NCBI GenBank assembly: GCA_905221605.1
Contig: CAJNDS010002741.1
Coordinates: 126,001-190,000, forward strand
From: Symbiodinium natans
Taxonomy: Eukaryota > Sar > Dinophyceae > Suessiales > Symbiodiniaceae
Length of the DNA: 64,000 nucleotides
Reading direction: 5' to 3'
A model generated the notes under the pieces. It did no database searches and had not been told where the DNA came from. It saw nothing but the letters and a program-made list of their open reading frames with translations. Below, piece after piece: positions 55,373 to 64,000 of this stretch (position 1 is the first letter of the stretch; every line of letters starts with the position of its first letter). Position numbers and translations under genes: made by a program.

Positions 55373-58300
55373 AAAAAGGCGCGAAACCATGAACCCGATC
55401 CCCAAACCCAAACCCTCCCAAACCGGAACCCGAACTCCGAAACCCCAAACCCCAAACCAACCCCAAACCCTAAAGCCCCGAAACCCCAAAACCCCCAACC
55501 CTAAACCCCTAAGCCCCAAACCCTGAACCCTAAACCCTAAACCCTAAACCCCTAAGCCCCTAAGCCCTCAAACCCTGAACCCCTAAACCCCAAGCCCTTA
55601 ACCCTAAACCCTAAACGCAAAAGCGCTTGCAAAACTGTAAACACACATCATCGACCGAGTAAAATTTAAAATGCAAAACAAACCATACAATAGAAGAACG
55701 CACGCAACAGCAAAAGTAGTTTACTAAACGCCAGCGAAAGACTAGAAAAGCTATACTGAAGTCGTTATCGTAAACCCTAAACCCTAAACCCTAAACCCTA
55801 AACCCTAAACCCTCAACCCGAAACCCTCAACCCTGAACCCTAAACCCTAAACCCTAAACCCTAAACCCTAAGCCCTAAACCCTAAACCCTAAACCCTAAA
55901 CCCTAAACCCTAAACCCTGCGCCTCCCAAAGGCGCGCGACAGCGACTCTGGGAGCCGCTCCCGCAGTCGCAGCCGTAAGCCCAAGGCCGGTTGTTTAGGG
56001 TTTAGGGTTTAGGGTTTAGGGTTTAGGGTTTAGGGTTTAGGGTTTAGGGTTTAGGGTTTAGGGTCGAAAGGGTTTAGGGGTTTTAGGGTGTTGGGGTTTA
56101 GGGTTTAGGGTTTACGGTCTATAAAGAGTTAGGGTCTACAGGGCTTAGGGGTTTTAGGGTTTTAAGGGGTATAGGGTTTAGGTTTTTGGGTTTAGGGTTA
56201 GGGTTTTTCGGGTTTCGGGTCTACGGTTTAGGGGTTTTAGGGTTTTGGGGTTTAGGGTTATAGGGTGTATAGGATTTAAAGGTTTCGGGGGGTTTAAGGG
56301 TTTAGAGGGTTTAGAGGGTTTAGGGTCGAGGTGGTTCAGGGTTGAGGGGGTTAGGGTTTCGGGGTTTAGAGCTCAGGGAGTTTAGGTTGTAGGGTTTTCA
56401 AAGGTTTGGGGTTTTAGGGTCGCAACAAAGTACCCCCACCAGAAGGAGAGGAATGCAGGCACGTGTTTGGAGAAGCTTGGTGGCTGTGGAGGCTTCGGGT
56501 TTTGGATTTACGGCGTTTAGGGTTGGAGGTGTTTTGGGATTGGGGCCCCTGTTGGGTCAGGACAGAAGTTGACCCTAAACCCTAAACCCCACGCCCGAAT
56601 CGCTGAACCCTAAACCCTAAACCCTAAACCCTCAACCCTAAACCCTCAACCCTCAACCCTGGATAAAGGAACGCAGCATAAGTCAGAGTCCGACTCTGAC
56701 TTATGCTGTGTTCCTTAGTCGAGGGCTGTTGGGGGATCCCTGGGTGTGTTGATTGCGGAGCCAGCTTCAATGATTCAAGGTGCTTGTAGGGTTTAGGGTT
56801 TAGGGTTTGGGGTGATGAGCCGTGCTGCGGTTTGTAACCTGTTGGTTTTCCCGCGGACGTTGAGTTGTAAATTCCCGCGGAGCTCCATTTCCCTTGGTTT
56901 CATGAGTGCACCTTCGTTAAAGGTGATAATTCAGGGGGTATGGGAGTGAAGCTCCACCAGCTTCAGGCAGGTTTAGGGTTTAGGGTTTAGGGTTTAGGGT
57001 TTAGGGTGTAGGGCTTCGGGTGTAGGGTGTAGGGTTTAGGGTGAGTGGCCTCTGAGTGCAGGCTTCATGCTTTGGTGTTCAGACTTTGGGAGGGCTTCGG
57101 GACCCGGGGTTTAGGGCTCACACCCTAAACCCTATACCCGAAGCCCTAAACCCTAAACCCTATACCCGAAGCCCTAAACGCTAAACCCTAAACCCTAAAC
57201 CCTGCAGTAAACGCTAAAACACAACCCTAAGCCCTAAACCCTAAACCCTAGGCCCTAGGCCTTAAACCCTAAACCCTAAACCCTAAACCCTAAACCCTAA
57301 ACCCTAAACCCTAAACCCTAAACCCTAAACCCTAAACCCTAAACCCTAAACCCTAAACACTAAAACCCTAAACCCTAAACCCTAAACCCTAAACCCTAAA
57401 CCCTAAACCCTAAACCCTAAACCCTAAACCCTAAACCCTAAACCCTAAACCCTAAACCCTAAACCCTAAACCCTAAACCGAAAACCCTAAACCCTAAACC
57501 GAAAAACCCTCAACCCTAAACCGAAAATCCCTAAACCCTAAACCCCAAGCCCTAGGCCCAAAGCCCTAAACCCTGAACCTTCAACCCTGAACCCTATGAC
57601 GTTTCCGCCATCGAGGCGCGGTCAAAGAGCCGGCGGCGCAGAAAGGAAGAGGACGCCGGGACCGTCGTTTAGGGTTGAGGGCCGAGTTTAGGGTTTAGGG
57701 TTTAGGGCTTAGGGTTTAGGGTTTGGGGTTGAGGGTTGAGGGTTGAGGTTTGAGGGTTTAGGGTTGGGATGTTCCCGATTTTTCAGTTGCATGCAATCCT
57801 GACAAAGAAAACGTTGCCAACCTAAGCGCGAAATCCGTGAAAGCAGAAAGCCAACAGCATTTCGGCATGGTGAACGAGGCCAATAGAGGAAGGAATGTCG
57901 GTGAACATAGTGACAGCTGAAGATGACAGGCAAGCCTTGAGCCTGGTTGCGCCTGTTTAGGGTTTAGCGTTTAGGGTTTAGGGTTTAGGGACGCCTCGCA
58001 TGATGTTTGCACTGCGGGTCATTGCCGTCATCGTGATGCTGTGCAAGTTCAAGACGTTGATCCTCCCGTGTACCTTGACCAACCGGTACAGCAACCCTAA
58101 ACCCGAAACCCTAAACCCTAAACCCTAAACCCTAAACCCTAAACTCTAAACCCTAAACCCGAAGGGTATTTTGTTTAGGGGTTCGATTAGGATGGGTATT
58201 TAGAGGTTGAATGGGTGCGCCACTGGGTCACACTCCATGCCTGGGTTGTCGGTTCGTGGGTTGGCCGTAGGGTTGTCGGCTGTAGGGTTTAGGGTTTAGG

Positions 58301-59656
58301 GTTTAGGATTTCCTTTACTTCCAGGTGCTGAGTCGGGGAGTTGGGGAATGAGGTAGTGGAAGCGAATCTTTCAAACGGTTTTGCAGGGGGATGTAAGATA
58401 CCTGCTTGCCTGATTCCCTACAAAGAACTAGTACGTTTGGGGGGAAGTAAGTTTAGGTCTTAAACTAGGTAGGCCTATGATATGTTTTTGGTTTTTGCTT
58501 TTTCTCTTTTTGGGTTTAAGAGGATCATACTTAGGAATATTTTCAGAGGTTTTAAAGGGTAAGCATTTGTCGTCCCCAAAGCCCTGTTCATTGCAACCTC
58601 GGTCGCCTAGCGCAACGTCCAAACCTAGATATCATCCTGCTCCCAATTCCCAAACCCTATGCCCTAAACCCTAAACCCTAAACCCTAAACCCTAAACCCT
58701 AAACCCTAAACCCTAAACCCTAAACCCTAAACCCTAAACCCTAAACCCTAAACCCTACACAGTAAACCCTGAAACCTAAACCCTGAGCCCCAAAATCCGG
58801 CTTCTCTTTGCCAGGAGTCAGAGGACTCCCGGGACAGGGACCGGTGCCTGTGGCAGCAGCTGGTGCTATTCGGGAAGGAGACTCTGAGTTGCGGTTTAAG
58901 TTTAAGTTTTAGGGTTTCGGGTTTAGGGTTTAGGGTTTAGGGTTTCGGGTTTAGGGTCTAGGGTTTAGGGCTACAGCCCCCGAAACTCTGAGCATCCGGT
59001 ACAACCTAAGCCCTCAGCCCCCTACCCACTCTTTTGCAGTCTCACGACAAAGAGGGGACAAGACCGCTCATTGCATTGCTGACGCATGAAGGAGCTCACC
59101 GCAATAAAAAATCCAACCCACTACCCTCTCGAAGTCCCTGATCTTCTACCGTCAATCCTAAGCCCTAGGCCCTAAACCCTAAACCCTCAATTTTTCGCAG
59201 CCCTGGTGCGCCTTCTGCTTCCTGCCGTTGTTTGTAGCTTGAGGGCTGAAGGTTCTCGGGGGTTAGGGTTCAGGGTTTAGGGTTTAGGGTTTAGGGTGAA
59301 GGGTTTAGGGTTTAGGGATAGTCCTCAATGTACGAGGGTCCCGGGGGGATTAGCCCAACCCCTAGCGTACATTGCTGCATATAATTTTGGCTGGACAAGA
59401 GATAATACGAAATTGCTGCGAGGTCTGGAACACTAAAGGGTTTAGGGTCTAGGGTTTAGGGTTTAGGGTACCCAAACCACCACAGCTTTCGATTTTCCTT
59501 TCGGTGACCTCGCAGGGCATACTCCAAAGTCTATGGTTTTTGCGGTTCAGGAGGTTGGTCTGCGTAGCTTGCAGCTTCGGATGCCCTAAACCCCGAAACC
59601 CTGAACCCCAAGCCCTAAACCCCGAACCGCAGTTTCGTGCGCCCTCTCCCCCCCAC

Positions 59657-59697
<41 letters not shown>

Positions 59698-62222
59698 AAA
59701 AAACAAGGGGACCATCGTTGGCAGAAGTGCCCAAACCCCAGCTCCTAATTCTTGCGCCGGCCCTCAGCAACTTCGAAGCGCGTTACGAGTCCGACCCCGC
59801 ACTCTGTTGAGCCTCAAAGGTTTGACTATGGGTTGCCCTCAGAGGAAGGGTGTAGTGTTGCCGCTTCAGGGATAAGTGTTGAGGCCACTAAACCCTAAAC
59901 CCTAAACCCTAAACCCTAAACCCTAAACCCTAAACCCTAAACCCTAAACCCTAAACCCTAAACCCTAAACCCTAAACCCTAAACCCTAAACCCTAAACCC
60001 TAAACCCTAAACCCTAACCCATAAACCCTAAACCCTAAACCCTAAACCCTAAACCCTAAACCCTAAACCCTAAACCCTAAACCCTAAACCCTAAACCCTA
60101 AACCCTAAACCCTAAACCCTAAACCCTAAACCCTAAACCCTAAACCCTAAACCCTAACGCCTAAACCCTAAACCCTAAACCCTAAACCCTAAACCCTAAA
60201 CCCTAAACCCTAAACCCTAAACCCTAAACCCTAAACCCTAAACCCTAAACCCTAAACCCTAAACCCTAAACCCTAAACCCTAAACCCTAAACCCTAATTC
60301 CTAAACCCTAAACCCTAAACCCTAAACCCTAAACCCTAAACCCTAAACCCTAAACCCTAAACCCTAAACCCTAAACCCTAAACCCTAAACCCTAAACCCT
60401 AAACCCTAAACCCTAAACCCTAAACCCTAAACCCTAAACCCTAAGCCCTAAACCCTAAACCCTAAAACCCTAAACCCCAGAAGGCACAAGAACCGGGACC
60501 GTGCCCGGCCTGGCCGGGACAGGGCCTGCTGGCTGCAGTTTAGGGTTTAGGGTTTAGGGTTTAGGGTTTAGGGTTTAGGGTTTAGGGTTTAGGGTTTAGG
60601 GTTTAGGGTTTAGTAGGGCTCAGAGCTTCGGGCGTAGGGCTTCGGGTTTAGGTCTGTTTTGGCTTGTTTTGTTTGTGGCTTTGGGTTTAGAGGGTTTTGG
60701 CTTCTGTGGGCACAGGGTTGGGTACTTGGGTATCCTTAAGCCAAGTACACGCTCCGTACTTAACAGTTACCCAAGCCCTAAACCCTGGGAAGTCGCGCGT
60801 AACCGCAACTTAAATGTGGCTGCAAGCGCCCTGAATCTCCAAGTGTAAGCCCAGACCTCAATGAAGCAACTAAAGCCCTATGAATCCTCGACCCTACTTG
60901 GAGGTTCATGGGTACCTACCTACTTAGGGGACTTAGGGGGCTTGTAAGTGCAGTTATAATTGGGGTTACAAGTACCCTGAACCTCCAAGTATGCATCTTA
61001 TAAGACCTGGCTTCCTGCTTAAACCCCAACCGTGCATTCTGAACCGGACACCCCGAACCCTCAGCCCGAAACCCTAAACCCTAAACCCTAAACCCTAAAC
61101 CCTAAACCCTAAACCCTAGACCTTAAACCCTAGACCCTAGACCCTAGTCCCTAAACAAGGAGAAGCCACGGGATCGAGACCGTGACAGAGACCGCGATCG
61201 CGACTCACGGGATCGGAGGTCTGGGCCCGACAGCTTGAGGGTTAGGGTTTAGGGTTTATAGGGTTTAGGGTGTAGGGTTTAGGGTTTAGGGTTTAGGGTT
61301 TAGGGTTTAAGGTATAGGGAAAAGGGTTGAGGGTTTAGGGTTGAGGGTTGAGGGCTGGGTTTGGAGTCGGTTGAGGCATTTCTGGGAGTTTGGGGTTTAG
61401 AGATTTGGGGCTTCAGGGGTTTTAGGGATTCAGGGGAGAAGCCCCAGTGGGGGGTATTGTTGTTGAGGATGTGCGTCCCGAAGCCCTAAACTAAACCCTA
61501 AACTAAACCCTAAACCCTAAACGCTGTGGTAAGCTGAGCACGTTTGCCTGCCTTGTTCTCCAAGTGGGCGTAGGCTACGACTGCTCGTGCCTGCGAAGCC
61601 CGTAAAGCCCTCGAAGCCCTGAAGCCACAAACCCTATGGGGTTTGTTTTAGGATTTTAGACTTTAGGGTTTAGGGTTTAGGGTTTGGGGTTTAGGGTTTA
61701 GGGTTTAACCTGAAGTTCGAAACTCCTGAACACCAAAGTCGCCTAGTCTAGACTATTCTCGTCCCCAAAGCCCTAAACATCTAAACGCAAAGCCCTCAAA
61801 GAGCTAACCCCAACCCCCCGACCCTAACCTCTAAACCCACCTAAACCCTAAACCCTAAACCCTAAACCCTAAACCCTAAACTCTAAACTCCAACCCGGAA
61901 AATTCTCTTCCTGCGTGAGCTTGGCATTCGGCAGGCGAGAGAAGGAGCGCGAAAGAGACCGGGACTCTGGGCAAAGACTTCTCCTTACTAGTTCCTGGCA
62001 ACCCCGATCCCTAAACCCTAAACCCTAAACCCTCAACCCTGAACCCTAAACCCTAAATCCTAAACCCTAAACCCTAAACCCTAAACCCTAGACCCAAAGC
62101 CCTAAACCCAAAACCCTAAACCCTAAGCCCTAAACCCTAAACCCTAAACCCTAAACCCTATGACCGAATCCCTGAACTCTAAGTTTCTATCCCACTGCAG
62201 AACCTTCCAATCACTTGAGGAG
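50720..62222 (+). CDS. Gene 4: SR/RD-rich protein, at least 14 short exons, 3' end outside window
   Basis: Proposed exons: 50720-50762, 52227-52280, 52759-52848, 53817-53850, 54374-54451, 54976-55019, 55183-55210, 55932-55989, 56431-56462, 57616-57663, 58815-58843, 60481-60523, 61160-61218, 61935-61970, 62201-62222. From 54374 on the product is Ser-Arg, then Arg-Asp/Arg-Glu rich (SRSCSRSG; GSRSRSRSRK; SKSRRRRKEED; RDRDRDRDRDRDS; EKERERDRDS). Such SR/RD domains are typical of splicing regulators and snRNP-associated proteins in the nucleus; no RNA-binding domain is in the window, so that role is inference. Phase is continuous across every junction from 55932 to 62222. GC donors are used at 55020, 60524 and 61971. 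If the TGA at 53863-53865 is a real stop, a separate gene ends there and the SR gene starts later. Confidence 0.62.
51933..52210. mobile_element. Inverted-repeat element with a CCCTAAA array inside
   Basis: Ends CTTGGAGGTTCAGGGTAC and GTACCCATGAACCTCCAAG are inverted and related to the compact 97-bp element at 60895-60991. Here about 145 bp of CCCTAAA (52028-52173) lies inside, bracketed by TATAAT on both sides. Confidence 0.6.
52227..52280 (+). CDS. Gene 4 exon
   Basis: Acceptor TGGGCCCCAG, donor CCGG|GTTGGGG; phase 2 to 2, EQRMEAAKAAEVAMGPS. A G-type array follows at once (52285 on). Confidence 0.55.
52759..52848 (+). CDS. Gene 4 exon (frame supported by phase only)
   Basis: Acceptor TGGACGCAG, donor CCGGA|GTAGAC; 90 nt. 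All frames are open; phase 2 gives CKKGREKARPMYQGTRFCKP and onward. Confidence 0.45.
53467..53593. mobile_element. MITE-like element, copy 2 of a family
   Basis: Ends CCTGGGTAGCCCAGT and ACTGGGTTACCAAGG are inverted. The interior matches 27393-27495. Weaker relatives lie near 2390-2480 and 52870-52940. Confidence 0.6.
53817..53850 (+). CDS. Gene 4 exon or end of a separate gene
   Basis: Strong acceptor CTCCCCTCCCCTAG. Phase 2 gives PEPPPDSSAVF up to the donor GTCG at 53851; without splicing, the frame ends at TGA 53863-53865. Another frame (TRRQSSSKGAEANKAEEQR) stays open to 53891 at GTTTAGG. Confidence 0.4.
54135..54360. repeat. CCCTAAA/CCCCAAA array
   Basis: C-type array 13 bp before the first SR-type exon. 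Confidence 0.95.
54374..54451 (+). CDS. Gene 4 exon: SR segment
   Basis: Acceptor AAATGCGAG, donor CCCTT|GTCTCT; 78 nt, phase 0/0, EDADTEASRSCSRSGKASKS and onward. TTTAGGG follows. Confidence 0.6.
54976..55019 (+). CDS. Gene 4 exon: basic SR segment
   Basis: Array-edge acceptor CCCCAAG, GC donor CGAAG|GCACGC; phase 0 to 2, QPKRGRGSRSAARR. An acceptor at 54983 with another frame is possible. Confidence 0.5.
55183..55210 (+). CDS. Gene 4 small exon (tentative)
   Basis: 28 nt between TTTAGGAAG and GCCGAA|GTCCGA; phase 2 to 0, GETRTPTAE. Confidence 0.35.
55345..55378. repeat. Poly-C then poly-A tract
   Basis: About 18 C followed by about 15 A. A similar C-then-A tract lies at 59655-59703. Confidence 0.95.
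55770..55920. repeat. CCCTAAA array before the SR exon
   Basis: C-type, 150 bp, 11 bp before the exon at 55932. Confidence 0.97.
55932..55989 (+). CDS. Gene 4 exon: RS repeats
   Basis: Acceptor CTCCCAAAG, donor GCCG|GTTGTTTAGGG; phase 0 to 1, ARDSDSGSRSRSRSRKPKA. A textbook RS domain, flanked by CCCTAAA and TTTAGGG. Confidence 0.72.
56431..56462 (+). CDS. Gene 4 exon
   Basis: Acceptor GCAACAAAG, donor GCAC|GTGTTT; 32 nt, phase 1 to 0, PPPEGEECRH. Confidence 0.5.
56666..56716. other. Near-perfect 25-bp hairpin
   Basis: Arms 56666-56690 and 56692-56716 are reverse complements except one position that would be a G-U pair in RNA, with a one-base centre. It lies in a gene-4 intron. Confidence 0.85.
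57120..57600. repeat. CCCTAAA array, about 480 bp
   Basis: C-type array, regular in 57260-57480, degenerate at the edges, upstream of the exon at 57616. Confidence 0.96.
57616..57663 (+). CDS. Gene 4 exon
   Basis: Acceptor GCCATCGAG, donor ACC|GTCGTTTAGGG; 48 nt, phase 0/0, ARSKSRRRRKEEDAGT. Confidence 0.68.
58660..58795. repeat. CCCTAAA array
   Basis: C-type, near-perfect for about 100 bp, upstream of the exon at 58815. Confidence 0.96.
58815..58843 (+). CDS. Gene 4 exon: RD segment
   Basis: Strong acceptor CTTCTCTTTGCCAG, donor GACCG|GTGCCT; 29 nt, phase 0 to 2, ESEDSRDRD plus a split Arg codon. Confidence 0.68.
59889..60478. repeat. CCCTAAA array, 590 bp (longest near-perfect array)
   Basis: About 84 units with only a handful of variants. 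It ends in CCCCAG, which serves as the acceptor of the next exon. Confidence 0.98.
60481..60523 (+). CDS. Gene 4 exon: RD segment
   Basis: The acceptor is the array's own end (AAACCCCAG), GC donor ACAGG|GCCTGC; phase 2 to 0, RHKNRDRARPGRDR. TTTAGGG array 60538-60612 follows. Confidence 0.66.
60895..60991. mobile_element. MITE-like 97-bp inverted-repeat element (compact copy)
   Basis: TACTTGGAGGTTCATGGGTA and the reverse complement of the right end agree over about 20 bp with one or two differences. Compact relative of 51933-52210. Confidence 0.65.
61160..61218 (+). CDS. Gene 4 exon: RD repeats
   Basis: Acceptor CTAAACAAG, donor CGGAG|GTCTGG; 59 nt, phase 0 to 2, EKPRDRDRDRDRDRDSRDR. Confidence 0.72.
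61935..61970 (+). CDS. Gene 4 exon: RE/RD segment
   Basis: Acceptor GCATTCGGCAG, GC donor TCTGG|GCAAAG; phase 2 to 2, REKERERDRDS. Confidence 0.68.
62201..62222 (+). CDS. Gene 4 exon
   Basis: The best splice signals in the window: acceptor TTTCTATCCCACTGCAG and donor GAG|GTAAGC. 22 nt, phase 2 to 0, TFQSLEE. Phase 0 would hit a stop, so phase 2 is favoured. Confidence 0.66.
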
Positions 62223-62274
62223 GTAAGCATCAGAAACTCATGGGAAATTAGGGGTTCAAGAGAAGGTTCCTCCG

Positions 62275-64000
62275 AACTCTAACCCTCTCCGGGCGAAACG
62301 AGGGTGCGATCATGTTGTTGATGTTCACCCATTCTCCGGGGTTTGAGCCGCGCCAAGCGAAACGACGGGGCAATGATGCTGTTGATGTTCGTCCCTGCGC
62401 AGGGGCGATGATGATGATGTTCGCCCTCTTCGCCGAACTCTAACCCTTTCCGGGTGAAACGAGCGGGCGATGATGCCGTTGATGTTCACCCCTTCTCCGG
62501 CTCTGAGCCTCTCCAGACGAAACGACGGGGCAATGATGCTGTTGATGTTCGCCCCTTCTCCAGGCTCGGAGCCCGCCCTGGCGAAGCGCAGGGGCGGTGA
62601 TGCTGATGATGTTCGCCTCCTTCTACGGCTCTGAGCCTCTCCAAACGAAACGACGGGGCAATGATGCTGTTGATGTTCGCCCCTTCTCCAGGCTCGGAGC
62701 CCGCCCTGACGAAGCGCAGGGGCAGTGATGCTGATGATGTTCGCCTCCTTCTCCGAACTATGACCCTTTCCGGGTGAAACGAGGGGGCGATGATGCCATT
62801 GATGTTCACCCTCTTTTCCGGCTCTGAGCCTCTCCAGACGAAACGACGGGGCAATGATGCTGTTCCAGGCTCGGAGCCCGCCCTGACGAAGCGCAGGGGC
62901 GGTGATGCTGATGATGTTCGCCCCCTTCTCCGAACTATGACCCTTTCCGGGTGAAACGTGGGGGCGATGATGCCATTGATGTTCGCCTCCTTCTCCGGCT
63001 CTGAGCCTCTCCAGACGAAACGACGGGGCAATGATGCTGTTGATGTTCGCCCCTTCTCCAGGCTCGGAGCCCGCCCTGACGAAGCGCAGGGGCAGTGATG
63101 CTGATGATGTTCGCCTCCTTCTCCGAACTATGACCCTTTCCGGGTGAAACGAGGGGGCGATGATGCCACTGATGTTCACCCTCTTCTCCGGCTCTGAGCC
63201 TCTCCAGACGAAACGACGGGGCAATGACGCTGTTCCAGGCTCGGAGCCCGCCCTGACGAAGCGCAGGGGCGGTGATGCTGATGATGTTCGCCCCCTTCTC
63301 CGAACTATGACCCTTTCCGGGTGAAACGAGGGGCGATGATGCCATTGATGTTCACCCTCTTCTCCGGCTCTGAGCCTCTCCAGACGAAACGACGGGGCAA
63401 TGATGCTGTTGATGTTCGCCCCTTCTCCAGGCTCGGAGCCCGCCCTGACGAAGCGCAGGGGCGGTGATGCTGATGACGTTCGCCTCCTTCTCCGAACTAT
63501 GACCCTTTCCGGGTGAAACGAGGGGGCGATGACGCCATTGATGTTCACCCTCTTCTCCGGCTCTGAGCCTCTCCAGACGAAACGACGGGGCAATGATGCT
63601 GTTGATGTTCGCCCCTTCTCCAGGCTCGGAGCCCGCCCTGGCGAAGCGCAGGGGGGGTGATGTGATGATGTTCGCCTCCTTCTCCGAACTATGACCCTTT
63701 CCGGGTGAAACGAGGGGGCGATGATGCCATTGATGTTCACCCTCTTCTCCGGCTCTGAGCTTCTCCAGACGAAACGACGGGGCAATGACGCTGTTCCAGG
63801 CTCGGAGCCCGCCCTGACGAAGCGCAGGGGCAGTGATGCTGATGATGTTCGCCTCCTTCTCCGAACTATGACCCTTTCCGGGTGAAACGAGGGGGCGATG
63901 ATGCCATTGATGTTCACCCTCTTCTCCGGCTCTGAGCCTCTCCAGACGAAACGACGGGGCAATGATGCTGTTGATGTTCGCCCCTTCTCCAGGCTCGGAG
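62275..64000. repeat. Higher-order satellite: three ~64-bp subunits per ~192-bp unit
   Basis: TGACCCTTTCCGGGTGAAAC recurs at 62761, 62938, 63131, 63308, 63500, 63692 and 63869, giving spacings of 177, 193, 177, 192, 192 and 177. Each long unit is three related subunits of about 64 bp, each ending in CGAAACGA/CGAAGCGCAGGGGC-like sequence. Short units lack 16 bp in the middle subunit. The long minus-strand open frame across it (62325-63962) is a consequence of lengths near multiples of three, not evidence of a gene. The array continues past the window. Confidence 0.93.

Noticed and set aside
62325-63962. 545-aa minus-strand open frame
   Set aside because: It translates a satellite whose unit lengths are near multiples of three; other frames are also open, so it is not evidence of a gene.

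Overview
The window looks like nuclear DNA of a dinoflagellate, most plausibly a Symbiodiniaceae/Suessiales-type genome. This is an inference from several signs: TTTAGGG/CCCTAAA telomere-type repeats spread through the whole window, very short exons in long introns, exon ends that often use GC (perhaps GA) as well as GT donors, all main genes on one strand, a protein with repeated NTFL...RSESxP motifs of a kind I associate with dinoflagellates, and a tyrosine-recombinase retrotransposon carrying a cytosine-C5 DNA methyltransferase, an association reported for Symbiodinium. No rRNA, tRNA, CRISPR array or prokaryotic operon was seen.

Layout. 0-0.55 kb: 3' end of an acidic NTFL-motif protein gene. 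1.0-1.6 kb: a minus-strand coiled-coil segment with one in-frame stop. 2.17-4.06 kb: gene 1 (+), at least six or seven short exons with CCCTAAA arrays between several of them. 4.1-9.3 kb: mostly non-coding, with AT-rich DNA, poly-G tracts, TTTTGACCGAAA repeats, a ~95-bp tandem repeat, two clusters of an 84-bp (28-codon) repeat, and a minus-strand exon resembling a voltage-sensor S4 helix. 9.35-10.51 kb: gene 2 (+), a coiled-coil protein. 10.5-14.8 kb: an AT-rich island and long degenerate CCCTAA arrays. About 14.87-49.21 kb: gene 3 (+), roughly 28 short exons (17-224 nt) coding for a proline/alanine-rich protein that ends at a TAA at 49206-49208. About 50.7 kb to beyond 62.2 kb: gene 4 (+), an SR/RD-rich (splicing-factor-like) protein. 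62.28-64.0 kb: a higher-order satellite (three ~64-bp subunits per ~192-bp unit) running off the window.

The central observation is that the introns of genes 3 and 4 are largely built from telomere-type repeats, with a strong polarity. The stretch just before an exon is usually (CCCTAAA)n and the stretch just after it is usually (TTTAGGG)n. Intron ends are therefore often inverted repeats of each other, and each exon reads like the inside of a tiny telomere-capped chromosome. Several exons end directly in the repeat's own GT. Gene 1 (C-type only) and gene 2 (G-type only) do not show both polarities.

A 7.54-kb retrotransposon (29553-37093) lies in one gene-3 intron. It has split direct repeats (A1 ... 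B1-A2-B2), a zinc-ribbon ORF, a Gag-like ORF, a reverse transcriptase, an RNase H interrupted by a complete-looking DNA methyltransferase, and a tyrosine recombinase. A decayed relative fills most of the last gene-3 intron (46.3-49.0 kb). Exon borders were set by eye from AG/GT(GC) signals, open frames and phase. I sometimes chose among candidate sites to keep phase, so individual junctions need transcript support even where the overall gene is convincing.
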